Source: Thermomicrobiales bacterium | Lineage (GTDB): Bacteria; Chloroflexota; Limnocylindria; Limnocylindrales; CSP1-4 | Assembly (NCBI GenBank): GCA_004525275.1 | Contig: SPCO01000094.1 | Coordinates: forward strand, 1-6,137 | DNA: 6,137 bases | Direction of reading: 5' to 3' | The notes under the pieces: model-generated | What the model was told of the DNA's origin: nothing | What the model saw: only the letters and a program-made list of their open reading frames with translations | Database searches by the model: none | Part shown: positions 1-6,137 of the stretch, piece by piece | Layout of the letters: each line of letters starts with the position of its first letter | Numbering within the stretch: position 1 is the stretch's first letter | Position numbers and translations under genes: made by a program

Positions 1-140
1 CGCTGTGGGCCGCCATCCAGGCGCGGATCTCGGCGATCGAATTCGACTTCGCGGCCTGGGCCGAAGAACGCTGGGCGCGCGCGGCGGCGATGCTTGACGG
101 CCCGGAGTTCGACCTGTGGCTGCGGGCCGCCCGGGGCTAG
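1..140 (+). CDS. C-terminal end of a choline/ethanolamine-kinase-like phosphotransferase (partial)
   Basis: Only the last 45 codons are present (in frame from base 3) and they end at TAG 138-140. The tail contains a stretch IQARISAIEFDFAAWAEERW, which resembles the C-terminal helix region of choline kinases: an aromatic/Gln segment, then S-x-I-x-F-D/G, then Y/W-A-x-x-R. The same pattern occurs in the kinase encoded at 3729-4670 (its residues 268-298), with about 10 of 31 positions identical by eye. I therefore infer an APH-fold small-molecule kinase acting on an amino alcohol or similar hydroxyl compound in the cytoplasm. The catalytic motifs lie outside the window, so activity cannot be judged. 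It converges on the oxidoreductase gene, leaving 36 bases between the two stop codons with no convincing terminator hairpin. It could be a more distant phosphotransferase-family protein. Confidence 0.6.
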   Translation, partial: LWAAIQARISAIEFDFAAWAEERWARAAAMLDGPEFDLWLRAARG

Positions 141-176
141 GCCGTGGTTGGCTCGGAAGGTGGCCCGGCGTCCAGC

Positions 177-2615
177 TCAGCCGCGCATCCGCAGGCCACG
201 CGGATCGACCAGGACATCGGCCGTGATCGTCACCGGGACCCGCTCGTCGAAGACATCTAGCGCCAGGTGCGATCCTTCCGGGAGCCTCGCGGGAAGGTAT
301 GCGTACCCGATGGTCCGTGACACGGTCGCGCCGAAGGCCACGCTGCGGACGCGTCCGATGACGTGGCCTTCCGAACGGACCGCCTCACCGCCGAACACCG
401 GCAGGTACCCGTCCCGATCGTCGACGACGATCGTGCGCAGCTGGATCGTTTCCCCATCGCTGGCCCGGTTCTGACGGACGAGCAGGGCCTTTCGGCCAGC
501 GAACCCGGGCTTATCGATGCGGACGAACGCTCCGAGTCCGGCCTCCTCGGGCGTTTCGAGCATGGTCATGTCCGTCCCGTAGTAGCGGTAGCCCTTCTCC
601 ATCCGAAGCGAGTCAAGAGCGCGATACCCGAACGGTATGAGATCGTGTTCGCGACCAGCGCGCCACAGGGCGTCCCAGACCGCCACGGCCCCCGTGGCCT
701 CGGCCGTCAACTCCCAACCGAGTTCGCCCGCGTAGCTGATCCTGGTCGCCAGCACCTCGACGCCGGCCACGCCGACGATCCGGGCCTGCCGAAGGGGCAA
801 GGCGGCATCCGATACGACCTCTGCGGCGCCGGACGCGGCGGCGAGGACATCCCGGGCCCGCGGGCCCCACAGGCCGATCGTCGCAAAGTCCGCCGAGACA
901 TCCCGGATCGTGACGGTCTCATCGGCCACGGAATGGCGCAACCAGGCGAGGTCGGACGCCAGGTATCCGGCGCCGGTCACTACCCGGAATCGGTCCGTGG
1001 CCAAGCGGCTGACGGTGACGTCCGCGACCATGCCGCCGCGGTCATCGAGGAACGGCGTGTAGATGACGGCGCCGGCTGGGCGATCGATGTCGTTCGCAGC
1101 AACGCGCTGGAGGAGTCCCAGAGCCCCCGGACCGTTCACCGCAATCTTCCCGAAAGAGGAGAGGTCGATGATGCCGACTCGCTCGCGAACAGCGCGTGCC
1201 TCCTCGCAGACACGCCCGAACCAGGGCGGTTCTGCCCAACCCCAGGTCGCCTGATCCCGGCCCGACCGGCGCCATGGTCGACCCGGTTCGTGGTGATCGG
1301 CCCGCTCCCAGCCCGCCTTCGTCCCGAAGACGGCACCCAGCTCCTGGAGCCGCCCGTGCAACGGCGAGAGTCGTCTGGGGCGCCCTGAAACGTCGGCGTC
1401 GAAGGGATAGCGCAGCCGGTAATAGTCCGAATACGTCTCACGGCCGAGGCCAGCCGCGAATACGGGGTCGCGATACGTATCGCTGAAGCGCCATGCGCGG
1501 TAGGGACCGACATCGAGCCCGGGGTCGCCAGCCGTGATCCAGCGGGCGATGGCCCGGCCGATCCCCCCGCCTCCACCGAACCCATTGAGCGATAGCCCGG
1601 CAGCCACCCAGAAGCCACGGACGCCAGGCAACGGCCCGAGCAGCGGGTTCGCGTCGGGCGTCATCGCATCCGGGTGACAGACAAGACGGATGGCCTCGGC
1701 ATCGGCCAGGAACGGGAAACGACGGATCGCCCCGGCCATCAGCGGGCCGAAACGCTCCCAATCGGGCGTCAACGAGCGATCGGCGTGATCCCAGGGGACG
1801 CCGTCCTCCCAGCGCGAACGCGGATCCAACTCATAGCCGCCGAAGACCATCCCGCCATGTTCGCTCCTGCCATAGACCAGGTTGTCCGGATCGCGAAAGC
1901 ACGGCATGTCGTTCGGCAGCTCGTGACCGGCGACGGCGCGCAAGGCCACGTGCTGATGGTCGACGGGCGTGGACGGGATGAAGCCCCCGACCATCGCGGC
2001 GATCCGTGGGGCCCACATCCCGGCGGCGTTGACCACGGTCTCCGTCGTGATCCTGCCTTCCTCGGTGAGAACGGCGCTGATCTCACGCCGGGCGCTCAGC
2101 TCGAACCCCGTCACCCGGACACCGGTTCGGATCCTCACCCCGAGTGCCCGGGCAGCATCGGCGATCGCGTACGTCGCTCCATGCGGGTCGAGGTGCCCGT
2201 CGCCCGCCAGGTGGACGGCGCCATGCAGCGCGTCGGGCGAGATCGACGGCATAAGGCTGCGCGCATCGTCCGGCCCGATGACCTCTGCGTCCAGCCCGAT
2301 GCCCCGTGCTCGACTGGCGGTCCGCTCGAGCTCTCGGAGCTGGGCCGGGCTCGACGCCAGGCGCAGACTCCCGACCGTCTCGAATACCCCGAGCTGGCGA
2401 TACAGATCGATGCTGTAGCGTCGAAACTGCATCATTGTCGACGAGGGGTTGAAGGCCGTTACGAGGCCGGCAGCCTGGCAAGTGGAGCCCGAGGTGAGCT
2501 GGGCCTTCTCCAGGAGGAGGACATCCGTCCAACCGGCCAGGGCCAGGTGGTAGGCCACGCTGCAGCCGGTGATCCCGCCCCCGATCACCACCACCCGCGC
2601 CTGATCAGTCTCCAT
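177..2615 (-). CDS. FAD-dependent oxidoreductase fused to GcvT-like aminomethyltransferase (dimethylglycine/sarcosine dehydrogenase family)
   Basis: The 812-residue product matches the two-part layout and roughly the length of dimethylglycine and sarcosine dehydrogenases. These oxidise an N-methyl group on FAD and pass the one-carbon unit to tetrahydrofolate as 5,10-methylene-THF. The DAO-type flavin domain spans about residues 7-365: dinucleotide loop VIGGGITG (10-17) ending at Glu36, VVNAAGMW (194-201), VDHQHVAL (218-225), and a Gly-rich FAD-contact segment GFGGGGGIG (345-353). A linker (about 368-422) follows, then the GcvT domain (about 425-700) and its C-terminal barrel (about 720-805). 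GcvT hallmarks are YAGELGWEL (628-636), RALDSLRMEKGYR (665-677) and Asp532 in VADVTVSRL, the likely folate-contact acid. Gln47 in STCQAAGL replaces the histidine that carries covalent FAD in characterised members. GTG (2618) and ATG (2615) are adjacent; I chose ATG, and no strong ribosome site precedes either. It is the last gene of the minus-strand run, about 67 bases after the phosphatase. The exact substrate is unknown. Confidence 0.9.
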   Translation of the reverse strand: METDQARVVVIGGGITGCSVAYHLALAGWTDVLLLEKAQLTSGSTCQAAGLVTAFNPSSTMMQFRRYSIDLYRQLGVFETVGSLRLASSPAQLRELERTASRARGIGLDAEVIGPDDARSLMPSISPDALHGAVHLAGDGHLDPHGATYAIADAARALGVRIRTGVRVTGFELSARREISAVLTEEGRITTETVVNAAGMWAPRIAAMVGGFIPSTPVDHQHVALRAVAGHELPNDMPCFRDPDNLVYGRSEHGGMVFGGYELDPRSRWEDGVPWDHADRSLTPDWERFGPLMAGAIRRFPFLADAEAIRLVCHPDAMTPDANPLLGPLPGVRGFWVAAGLSLNGFGGGGGIGRAIARWITAGDPGLDVGPYRAWRFSDTYRDPVFAAGLGRETYSDYYRLRYPFDADVSGRPRRLSPLHGRLQELGAVFGTKAGWERADHHEPGRPWRRSGRDQATWGWAEPPWFGRVCEEARAVRERVGIIDLSSFGKIAVNGPGALGLLQRVAANDIDRPAGAVIYTPFLDDRGGMVADVTVSRLATDRFRVVTGAGYLASDLAWLRHSVADETVTIRDVSADFATIGLWGPRARDVLAAASGAAEVVSDAALPLRQARIVGVAGVEVLATRISYAGELGWELTAEATGAVAVWDALWRAGREHDLIPFGYRALDSLRMEKGYRYYGTDMTMLETPEEAGLGAFVRIDKPGFAGRKALLVRQNRASDGETIQLRTIVVDDRDGYLPVFGGEAVRSEGHVIGRVRSVAFGATVSRTIGYAYLPARLPEGSHLALDVFDERVPVTITADVLVDPRGLRMRG

Positions 2616-2682
2616 CACGCCACACGATATGACCCCCGGACCCGGCCTGTGCGCCGAGCGTGCAATCGATCGAACCTGACGG

Positions 2683-3732
2683 TCAGTGACAGCTCCCCTG
2701 GCCGCTGTCCGTGAGCTCGCCGGTCGTCGAGATGAACCGCCAGCCGTAGCCCGCTGGCTGCAGTTCGAAGCGAATCACGCCATGGATCCCAGCGACCCGC
2801 AGCGCACTATTGTTCGCGGTCGTGTCGAACGAGCGCAGGCTCGTCCCGCCGGTGCCGACGACGAACTCGCGCAGGCCGCGATCCTGATCGACCCGCCCGT
2901 CGGGATCCTGCGGTTTGAACCGCTCGTAATCGTGATCGTGCCCGTTGACCACCACGTCCGCGCCGGCGTCGAAGAGCGCTCGCCAGAACGGAGCGACCTC
3001 CCCATTGCTCCCGTGTTCGCCGGAACTCCAGCGTGGGTGATGCCAGATGGCCAACGTACACAGGGCGGCGGACGCCTCGAGATCCGCGCTGAGCCAGCGG
3101 CCCTGCTTCGAGTCAGGTCCGCAACCTCCGGCCGGGTTGCAGTTCGAGTCGAGGACGATGATGTGCCAGGTTCCCAGGTCGTACGAGTACCAGACGGTCC
3201 CTTCGGGCGTCGCCGCCGCACCGAAATAGCCGAGATAGCCGTCCAGGCGGGTCAGGTGATCGTGGTTACCAGGAGCGGGCCTGGTGCGGGCCAGGAACCG
3301 CCCCCAGGTTGGCTCGTAGCAGTCGCGGAAATCGGCGCTCGACCCGATCGGATAGGCGTTGTCCCCGGCAGTGAAGACGGTGCCTTCGATCGCGTCCACC
3401 AGGTCCGCGGTCTTGGCGTCGCTGTCGCGCCCGCAATCGGCGATGTCACCTGCCCCGACGAGGATCTCGTATGGGCCGCCCGAGGCCGCGGGCTCGGACG
3501 CCTCGGGGGTGCCCGACGCTTCCGCCGAGAACGTTGGCGATGGGCTGGCCCCGGCCGTGCCGGGCACCGCACTGGCCGGCGGCGGGGACACCGTCGCCGA
3601 CCCCACCGGATCCGATCCGATGAGCGCTGTCATGCCCAACAGAAGCGCCACTGTGGCGACGAACACGATCGTTCCCAGCACGATCTTGCGGGCGAGCGGG
3701 CGCGCACTCATCGCGGTCCTGTCGTCGCTCAT
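2683..3732 (-). CDS. Membrane-anchored or secreted metallophosphoesterase, purple-acid-phosphatase type
   Basis: The 349-residue protein has a basic start (Arg11-Lys16), one hydrophobic segment (about 17-38) and a Pro/Ser/Thr/Ala-rich spacer (about 41-86), then the catalytic domain. This predicts a domain outside the cytoplasmic membrane, either anchored or released; no clear cleavage site is visible. All five metallophosphoesterase blocks occur in order: GDIADC (Asp96), GDNAY (Asp124), GNHD (156-159), IWHHPRW (His231/232) and NGHDH (263-267). Tyr127 in GDNAY sits where purple acid phosphatases have their iron-ligating tyrosine (GDNFY in mammalian TRAP), so a dinuclear Fe-containing phosphomonoesterase is likely. 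Six cysteines in the exported domain could form disulfides. The ATG overlaps the kinase stop as ATGA. A GAGG at 3743-3746 lies 10 bases upstream. A second in-frame ATG (codon 8, 3711) has AGGA 5 bases before it and would give 342 residues. The substrate is not evident; phosphodiesterase activity is possible. Confidence 0.87.
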   Translation of the reverse strand: MSDDRTAMSARPLARKIVLGTIVFVATVALLLGMTALIGSDPVGSATVSPPPASAVPGTAGASPSPTFSAEASGTPEASEPAASGGPYEILVGAGDIADCGRDSDAKTADLVDAIEGTVFTAGDNAYPIGSSADFRDCYEPTWGRFLARTRPAPGNHDHLTRLDGYLGYFGAAATPEGTVWYSYDLGTWHIIVLDSNCNPAGGCGPDSKQGRWLSADLEASAALCTLAIWHHPRWSSGEHGSNGEVAPFWRALFDAGADVVVNGHDHDYERFKPQDPDGRVDQDRGLREFVVGTGGTSLRSFDTTANNSALRVAGIHGVIRFELQPAGYGWRFISTTGELTDSGQGSCH

Positions 3733-4670
3733 GACCGGGCCGCCTCATCCATCGCGCGGTCGAAGCGAGCGGTCGCTGCCATTGCCAGCAATCGATCGAA
3801 ACGCGACCCGGCATAGCCGACGAAGTCGATGTCGAGCGTGCTGACGCCTTGCTGAAGGACGCCCCACATCGCCTCGCGGAAGTCCGACACGACACGCATG
3901 ATCGTCAGGCGCGCCAGCTGTCGCTCGTCGAGAGCGCCGGCATAGGCCTCCAGGAGACTCGCATCCTCGTCCGCTGTCAGTTCATGGTTCGCACTGAGAT
4001 TTCCGAGGTCGAACAACGGATCGCCCATCCCTGCGTACTCCCAATCGATGATCCGCACCCGATCGCCATCATCGATGAAGTTGGCGTTCAGGAGATCGTT
4101 GTGACAGGGTCGCGGCGGCGTGGGCGCAGCTAGCAGGATCGGTTCGATCCGGCGCGCCAAGACGGCGGCTCGCTCATATTCGGGAGGGACAGGCACACCT
4201 CGCTCGATCGCGAGCGTCCGGTAGCGCTCGACGACCTCGAGTGGGGCAAATAAGCCGGGGATGCCCGGTCCGTCATGGACACGGCGAAGTGAGTCTGCGA
4301 TCCGGCGAAGCGTGGCGGGTTCGTGGACGGCTCGCTCGGCGATCGGCACGCCCACGATGAATCGGGTCACCAGATAGCCCTCTGGCCGGATATATCCGAT
4401 GACCACGGGGCCGACTCCCACGGTAGCCGCGGCGACCGTCGCGGCGTGCTCCGCATCGCGATCGATCCCCAGCAGGTGGGTGTCGTTGCCGGGCATCCTG
4501 ATCACCCATCGATCGCTTGTGCCCTCGGCCTCGACCTGGAAGTTTCGGTTGGTGATGCCACCCGAAAGGGCGGTCAGCGTCAGCGCCCGACCGGTCAACT
4601 CGGGCAGAAGGTCCAAGGCGAGGAGAAGTCGGTCTCGAGGCTCGGCAGCATGGACCTCGGCTTCGCGCAT
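3729..4670 (-). CDS. Choline/ethanolamine-kinase-like phosphotransferase (APH fold)
   Basis: This 313-residue cytoplasmic kinase would transfer the ATP gamma-phosphate to a hydroxyl group of a small molecule, by family precedent choline, ethanolamine or a similar amino alcohol. Visible kinase-fold elements are the nucleotide loop LSGGITNRNFQV (35-46), strand WVIRMPG with Arg58 (the usual basic residue in choline kinases), likely helix-C Glu74, hinge region YLVTRFIVG (99-107), the catalytic loop CHNDLLNANFI (189-199, Asp192 base, Asn197 metal ligand), and the metal-binding IIDWEYAGMGDPLFDLGNL (207-225, Asp209). The C-terminal MWGVLQQGVSTLDIDFVGYA (268-287) is typical of the choline kinase/LicA group and not of aminoglycoside-resistance enzymes. 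The gene starts 12 bases after the aldolase stop with no good ribosome site, and its TGA overlaps the phosphatase ATG, so translation is probably coupled on both sides. The family is clear; the substrate is inferred only from family and neighbours. Confidence 0.88.
   Translation of the reverse strand: MREAEVHAAEPRDRLLLALDLLPELTGRALTLTALSGGITNRNFQVEAEGTSDRWVIRMPGNDTHLLGIDRDAEHAATVAAATVGVGPVVIGYIRPEGYLVTRFIVGVPIAERAVHEPATLRRIADSLRRVHDGPGIPGLFAPLEVVERYRTLAIERGVPVPPEYERAAVLARRIEPILLAAPTPPRPCHNDLLNANFIDDGDRVRIIDWEYAGMGDPLFDLGNLSANHELTADEDASLLEAYAGALDERQLARLTIMRVVSDFREAMWGVLQQGVSTLDIDFVGYAGSRFDRLLAMAATARFDRAMDEAARS
3743..3746 (-). promoter_or_regulatory. Probable ribosome binding site of the phosphatase gene, inside the kinase 3' end
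   Basis: The coding strand reads GAGG here, 10 bases before the ATG at 3732 that overlaps the kinase stop codon. It lies within the last kinase codons, as expected for a translationally coupled pair. A competing AGGA at 3717-3720 serves an alternative ATG at 3711. Confidence 0.4.
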
Positions 4671-4682
4671 CCCGGCGCACGC

Positions 4683-6086
4683 TCAGCGGGCGACGGCGCT
4701 GCGCAGACTATCCGGGATCGGTCGGTGCATCTCCACGGCCCGGACGTTGGCGGCGACCATCGCCCGCGAGCCGTTGACCCGCAGCTCCGTAAAGAGGTAT
4801 GCGATCTTGCGTCGTTGCGCGGCCAGGATCTCGTCCTTTGTCTCGAGATCCCAAAGCTCCCGCTTGAACGGACCGATCGCCTTCTTTCGGGTCGTGTACA
4901 CGAATTGCTGATCGGTCTGGCCCGTCTTGCGCTCAGCCGCGGCGTTGGCGAAGCACCACGACTCGATCTCGCGATGCAGATCCGCAGAAAAGGCCGGGTG
5001 CTCATAGAGCGCGTTCTGGAAGCCCGTGGCGAGATGGATCTCGGCGGTCTCGACGGCCGGGAAGCGATGGAACAACTCGTCGGGAAGCGTCGACGCCCCG
5101 TGCTGGACGGCGCCCGCCAGCCCGTGCTCGCGGGCGACGATGCCGAGCTCGCGGAGCACCTCGAAGTCGAGTTTCACCTCGGCCACCCCGCCGTCGGGCA
5201 GCGGGATGCCGCCATGCGATGTCCCGGTCTGGACGCTGACCTTGGAAATACCCCTGGCGCCCGGTGCGAGCCGGTCCAGTTCGCGCCGATAGCCATCGAG
5301 GTAGGCGCGCAGCTCCTCGACCGTCGAATTCTGGGTCCCGACCTCCCCGATCTCGCCACCGACACTTACCGTGACGCCATCCGTCTCGAGCGAGCGGATG
5401 AGCCCGGTCAACTCGGCCGCGCGTCGATAGTTCTCGCGCTGCTCCTCGTCGACATCGGGCTTCGACAGGTCGACGAGCGTCGACGAATCGATATCGATGT
5501 TTCGATACCCGGCGTCGATCGCCAACCGGCATGCCCGACGGATCTCCTCGGTCATCGCCTCCGGATCCGCCGCGTACTTCTTGGCGTTGAACTGGTAGTG
5601 GTCGCCCTGGATGAACACCGGGCCTCGCCAACCGGCGGCGATCGCTCCGGCCAGCACGGACGTTGCGTAGTCGACGGGCCGCTGGAACGTGTAGGTCTGC
5701 TCGCTGCGAGCCAACTCCAGGATGACCGCGCCGACGTCCGCTTCGTCGGCCGCCTCGTAGACGATCCGGGCCATGTCGAACGCCTGAGCGCGCAGGTTGA
5801 TGGCCGGCACCGTGAAGCCGGCGACCTCGCCCCGGGCGCGGGCGTCATAGAGGCCCTGGATGCTTGCGGAGCGCGCGCCCAGCAGCTGGCTCGCCTCCCA
5901 GACGAGCCACTGTGCCGTCTCGGTCGTCGCCTCGTCAGATGAGAATGCGGCCGTCCAAGCGAGGTCACGGATACCGACGGCACGGAATGTGGTCTCGTCA
6001 TCGATGACGAGACGATCTTCATCGAGACGGGCGTTCGGGGCCAGCGTGTCTAACAGGTCGTTTGGCGAAGTCGCGACGTGGGGCAT
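4683..6086 (-). CDS. Class II (metal-dependent) aldolase-like protein, enlarged form
   Basis: The 467-residue product has a class II ketose-bisphosphate aldolase-type barrel from about residue 75 to 360. In order: VPAINLRAQAFDMARIVYEA (93-112), VGAVILELARSE (118-129), FIQGDHYQFN (158-167; Asp162 and His163 match the catalytic Asp and a metal His), NIDIDSSTLVDLSKP (196-210), GGEIGEVG (243-250, Glu245), VQTGTSHGG (285-293, metal His291) and VQHGASTLPDELF (327-339, metal His329). Such enzymes cleave or form a C-C bond next to a ketose phosphate using Zn2+. The final KIN-type phosphate-site motif is replaced by EIHLATGFQN (349-358). About 75 extra residues precede the barrel and about 105 follow it, including a basic/acidic helical stretch (400-435). 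The usual length is about 280-360. It may be closer to the GatZ/KbaZ-like branch than to fructose-bisphosphate aldolase. AGGAG lies 11 bases before the ATG. It appears to lead the four-gene run. Confidence 0.75.
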   Translation of the reverse strand: MPHVATSPNDLLDTLAPNARLDEDRLVIDDETTFRAVGIRDLAWTAAFSSDEATTETAQWLVWEASQLLGARSASIQGLYDARARGEVAGFTVPAINLRAQAFDMARIVYEAADEADVGAVILELARSEQTYTFQRPVDYATSVLAGAIAAGWRGPVFIQGDHYQFNAKKYAADPEAMTEEIRRACRLAIDAGYRNIDIDSSTLVDLSKPDVDEEQRENYRRAAELTGLIRSLETDGVTVSVGGEIGEVGTQNSTVEELRAYLDGYRRELDRLAPGARGISKVSVQTGTSHGGIPLPDGGVAEVKLDFEVLRELGIVAREHGLAGAVQHGASTLPDELFHRFPAVETAEIHLATGFQNALYEHPAFSADLHREIESWCFANAAAERKTGQTDQQFVYTTRKKAIGPFKRELWDLETKDEILAAQRRKIAYLFTELRVNGSRAMVAANVRAVEMHRPIPDSLRSAVAR

Positions 6087-6097
6087 CGGCGGGTGGT

Positions 6098-6102
6098 CTC
6101 CT
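6098..6102 (-). promoter_or_regulatory. Ribosome binding site of the aldolase gene
   Basis: CTCCT on the plus strand reads AGGAG on the coding strand, 11 bases before the ATG at 6086. It is the best Shine-Dalgarno match before any gene start in the window and supports that start. The spacing is slightly long. No convincing -35/-10 promoter is visible in the remaining 35 bases to the window edge, so the promoter may lie beyond it. Confidence 0.6.
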
Positions 6103-6137
6103 GTCGGCTATGTCGCCTCCATGGTAGCGACCCGCTC

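Noticed and set aside
141..176. Bidirectional terminator between the convergent genes
   Set aside because: The 36-base gap shows no stable stem followed by a T-run on either strand.
363..1388. 341-codon plus-strand frame opposite the GcvT half of the oxidoreductase
   Set aside because: It is a mirror frame of a strongly recognised coding region and has no family resemblance of its own.
2619..2682. Promoter or regulatory element between the phosphatase and oxidoreductase genes
   Set aside because: Only short inverted matches (CTGACGGTCAG, TCGATCGA, CACGC/GCGTG) are present, which is within chance for this composition. No -10/-35 pair is visible.
2663..3800. Thirteen-base repeat GCAATCGATCGAA near 2663 and 3788
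   Set aside because: The second copy is inside the kinase coding sequence and the repeat is built from the GATC-rich background, so coincidence is the simplest explanation.
1674..3816. Plus-strand open frames (1674-2714 and 2686-3816) opposite the oxidoreductase and phosphatase
   Set aside because: Composition is Arg/Ala/Gly/Pro-rich with no domain signature, and the minus-strand frames explain the conserved motifs.
3729..4670. Aminoglycoside resistance phosphotransferase
   Set aside because: The protein shares the kinase fold, but the IDWEYAGMGDP segment and the C-terminal region match the choline-kinase/LicA group, and the neighbours point to metabolism.
4323..5942. 539-codon plus-strand open frame opposite the aldolase and kinase
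   Set aside because: It is antisense to two genes with clear family motifs, shows no recognisable domain, and spans their boundary. Such frames are expected in GC-rich genes.
6108..6137. Possible last nine codons of another minus-strand gene ending in TAG just before the aldolase ribosome site
   Set aside because: All three minus-strand frames are open over the first 27 or so bases at this edge, so 30 bases cannot show coding. If real, the operon would start further upstream.

Overview
This is a compact, GC-rich bacterial segment. Four genes on the minus strand read leftward from about 6086 to 177, and the last codons of a plus-strand gene lie at the left edge. There is no RNA gene, mobile element or CRISPR array, and no intergenic stretch over 70 bases. 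Codon choice is strongly G/C-ended, which produces long antisense shadow ORFs. GC content, gene style and GATC richness would fit a free-living Chloroflexota or Actinomycetota member, but nothing here fixes the phylum, so this is a weak inference.

In transcription order the minus-strand genes are: (1) a 467-residue class II (metal-dependent) aldolase-like protein, 6086-4683; (2) a 313-residue choline/ethanolamine-kinase-like phosphotransferase, 4670-3729, 12 bases downstream; (3) a 349-residue membrane-anchored or secreted metallophosphoesterase of purple-acid-phosphatase type, 3732-2683, whose ATG overlaps the kinase stop codon (ATGA); (4) an 812-residue FAD-dependent oxidoreductase fused to a GcvT-like folate-binding aminomethyltransferase, 2615-177, of the dimethylglycine/sarcosine dehydrogenase family. 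The spacings (12, -4 and about 67 bases) fit a single operon. The plus-strand gene ending at 140 has the C-terminal signature of a second choline-kinase-like protein, so two kinases of this family flank the cluster in convergent orientation.

Working model (inference): the cluster degrades a phosphorylated or phosphorylatable N-methylated amino compound. The exported phosphatase would release phosphate outside the cytoplasm. The kinase would re-phosphorylate the imported alcohol. The aldolase would cut a C-C bond in a phosphorylated intermediate. The FAD/GcvT enzyme would oxidise an N-methyl group and pass the one-carbon unit to tetrahydrofolate. This combination is not one I can match to a named pathway. 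The most notable sequence-level points are the replacement of the usual covalent-flavin histidine by glutamine in the oxidoreductase, the enlarged aldolase, and the kinase/phosphatase translational coupling.
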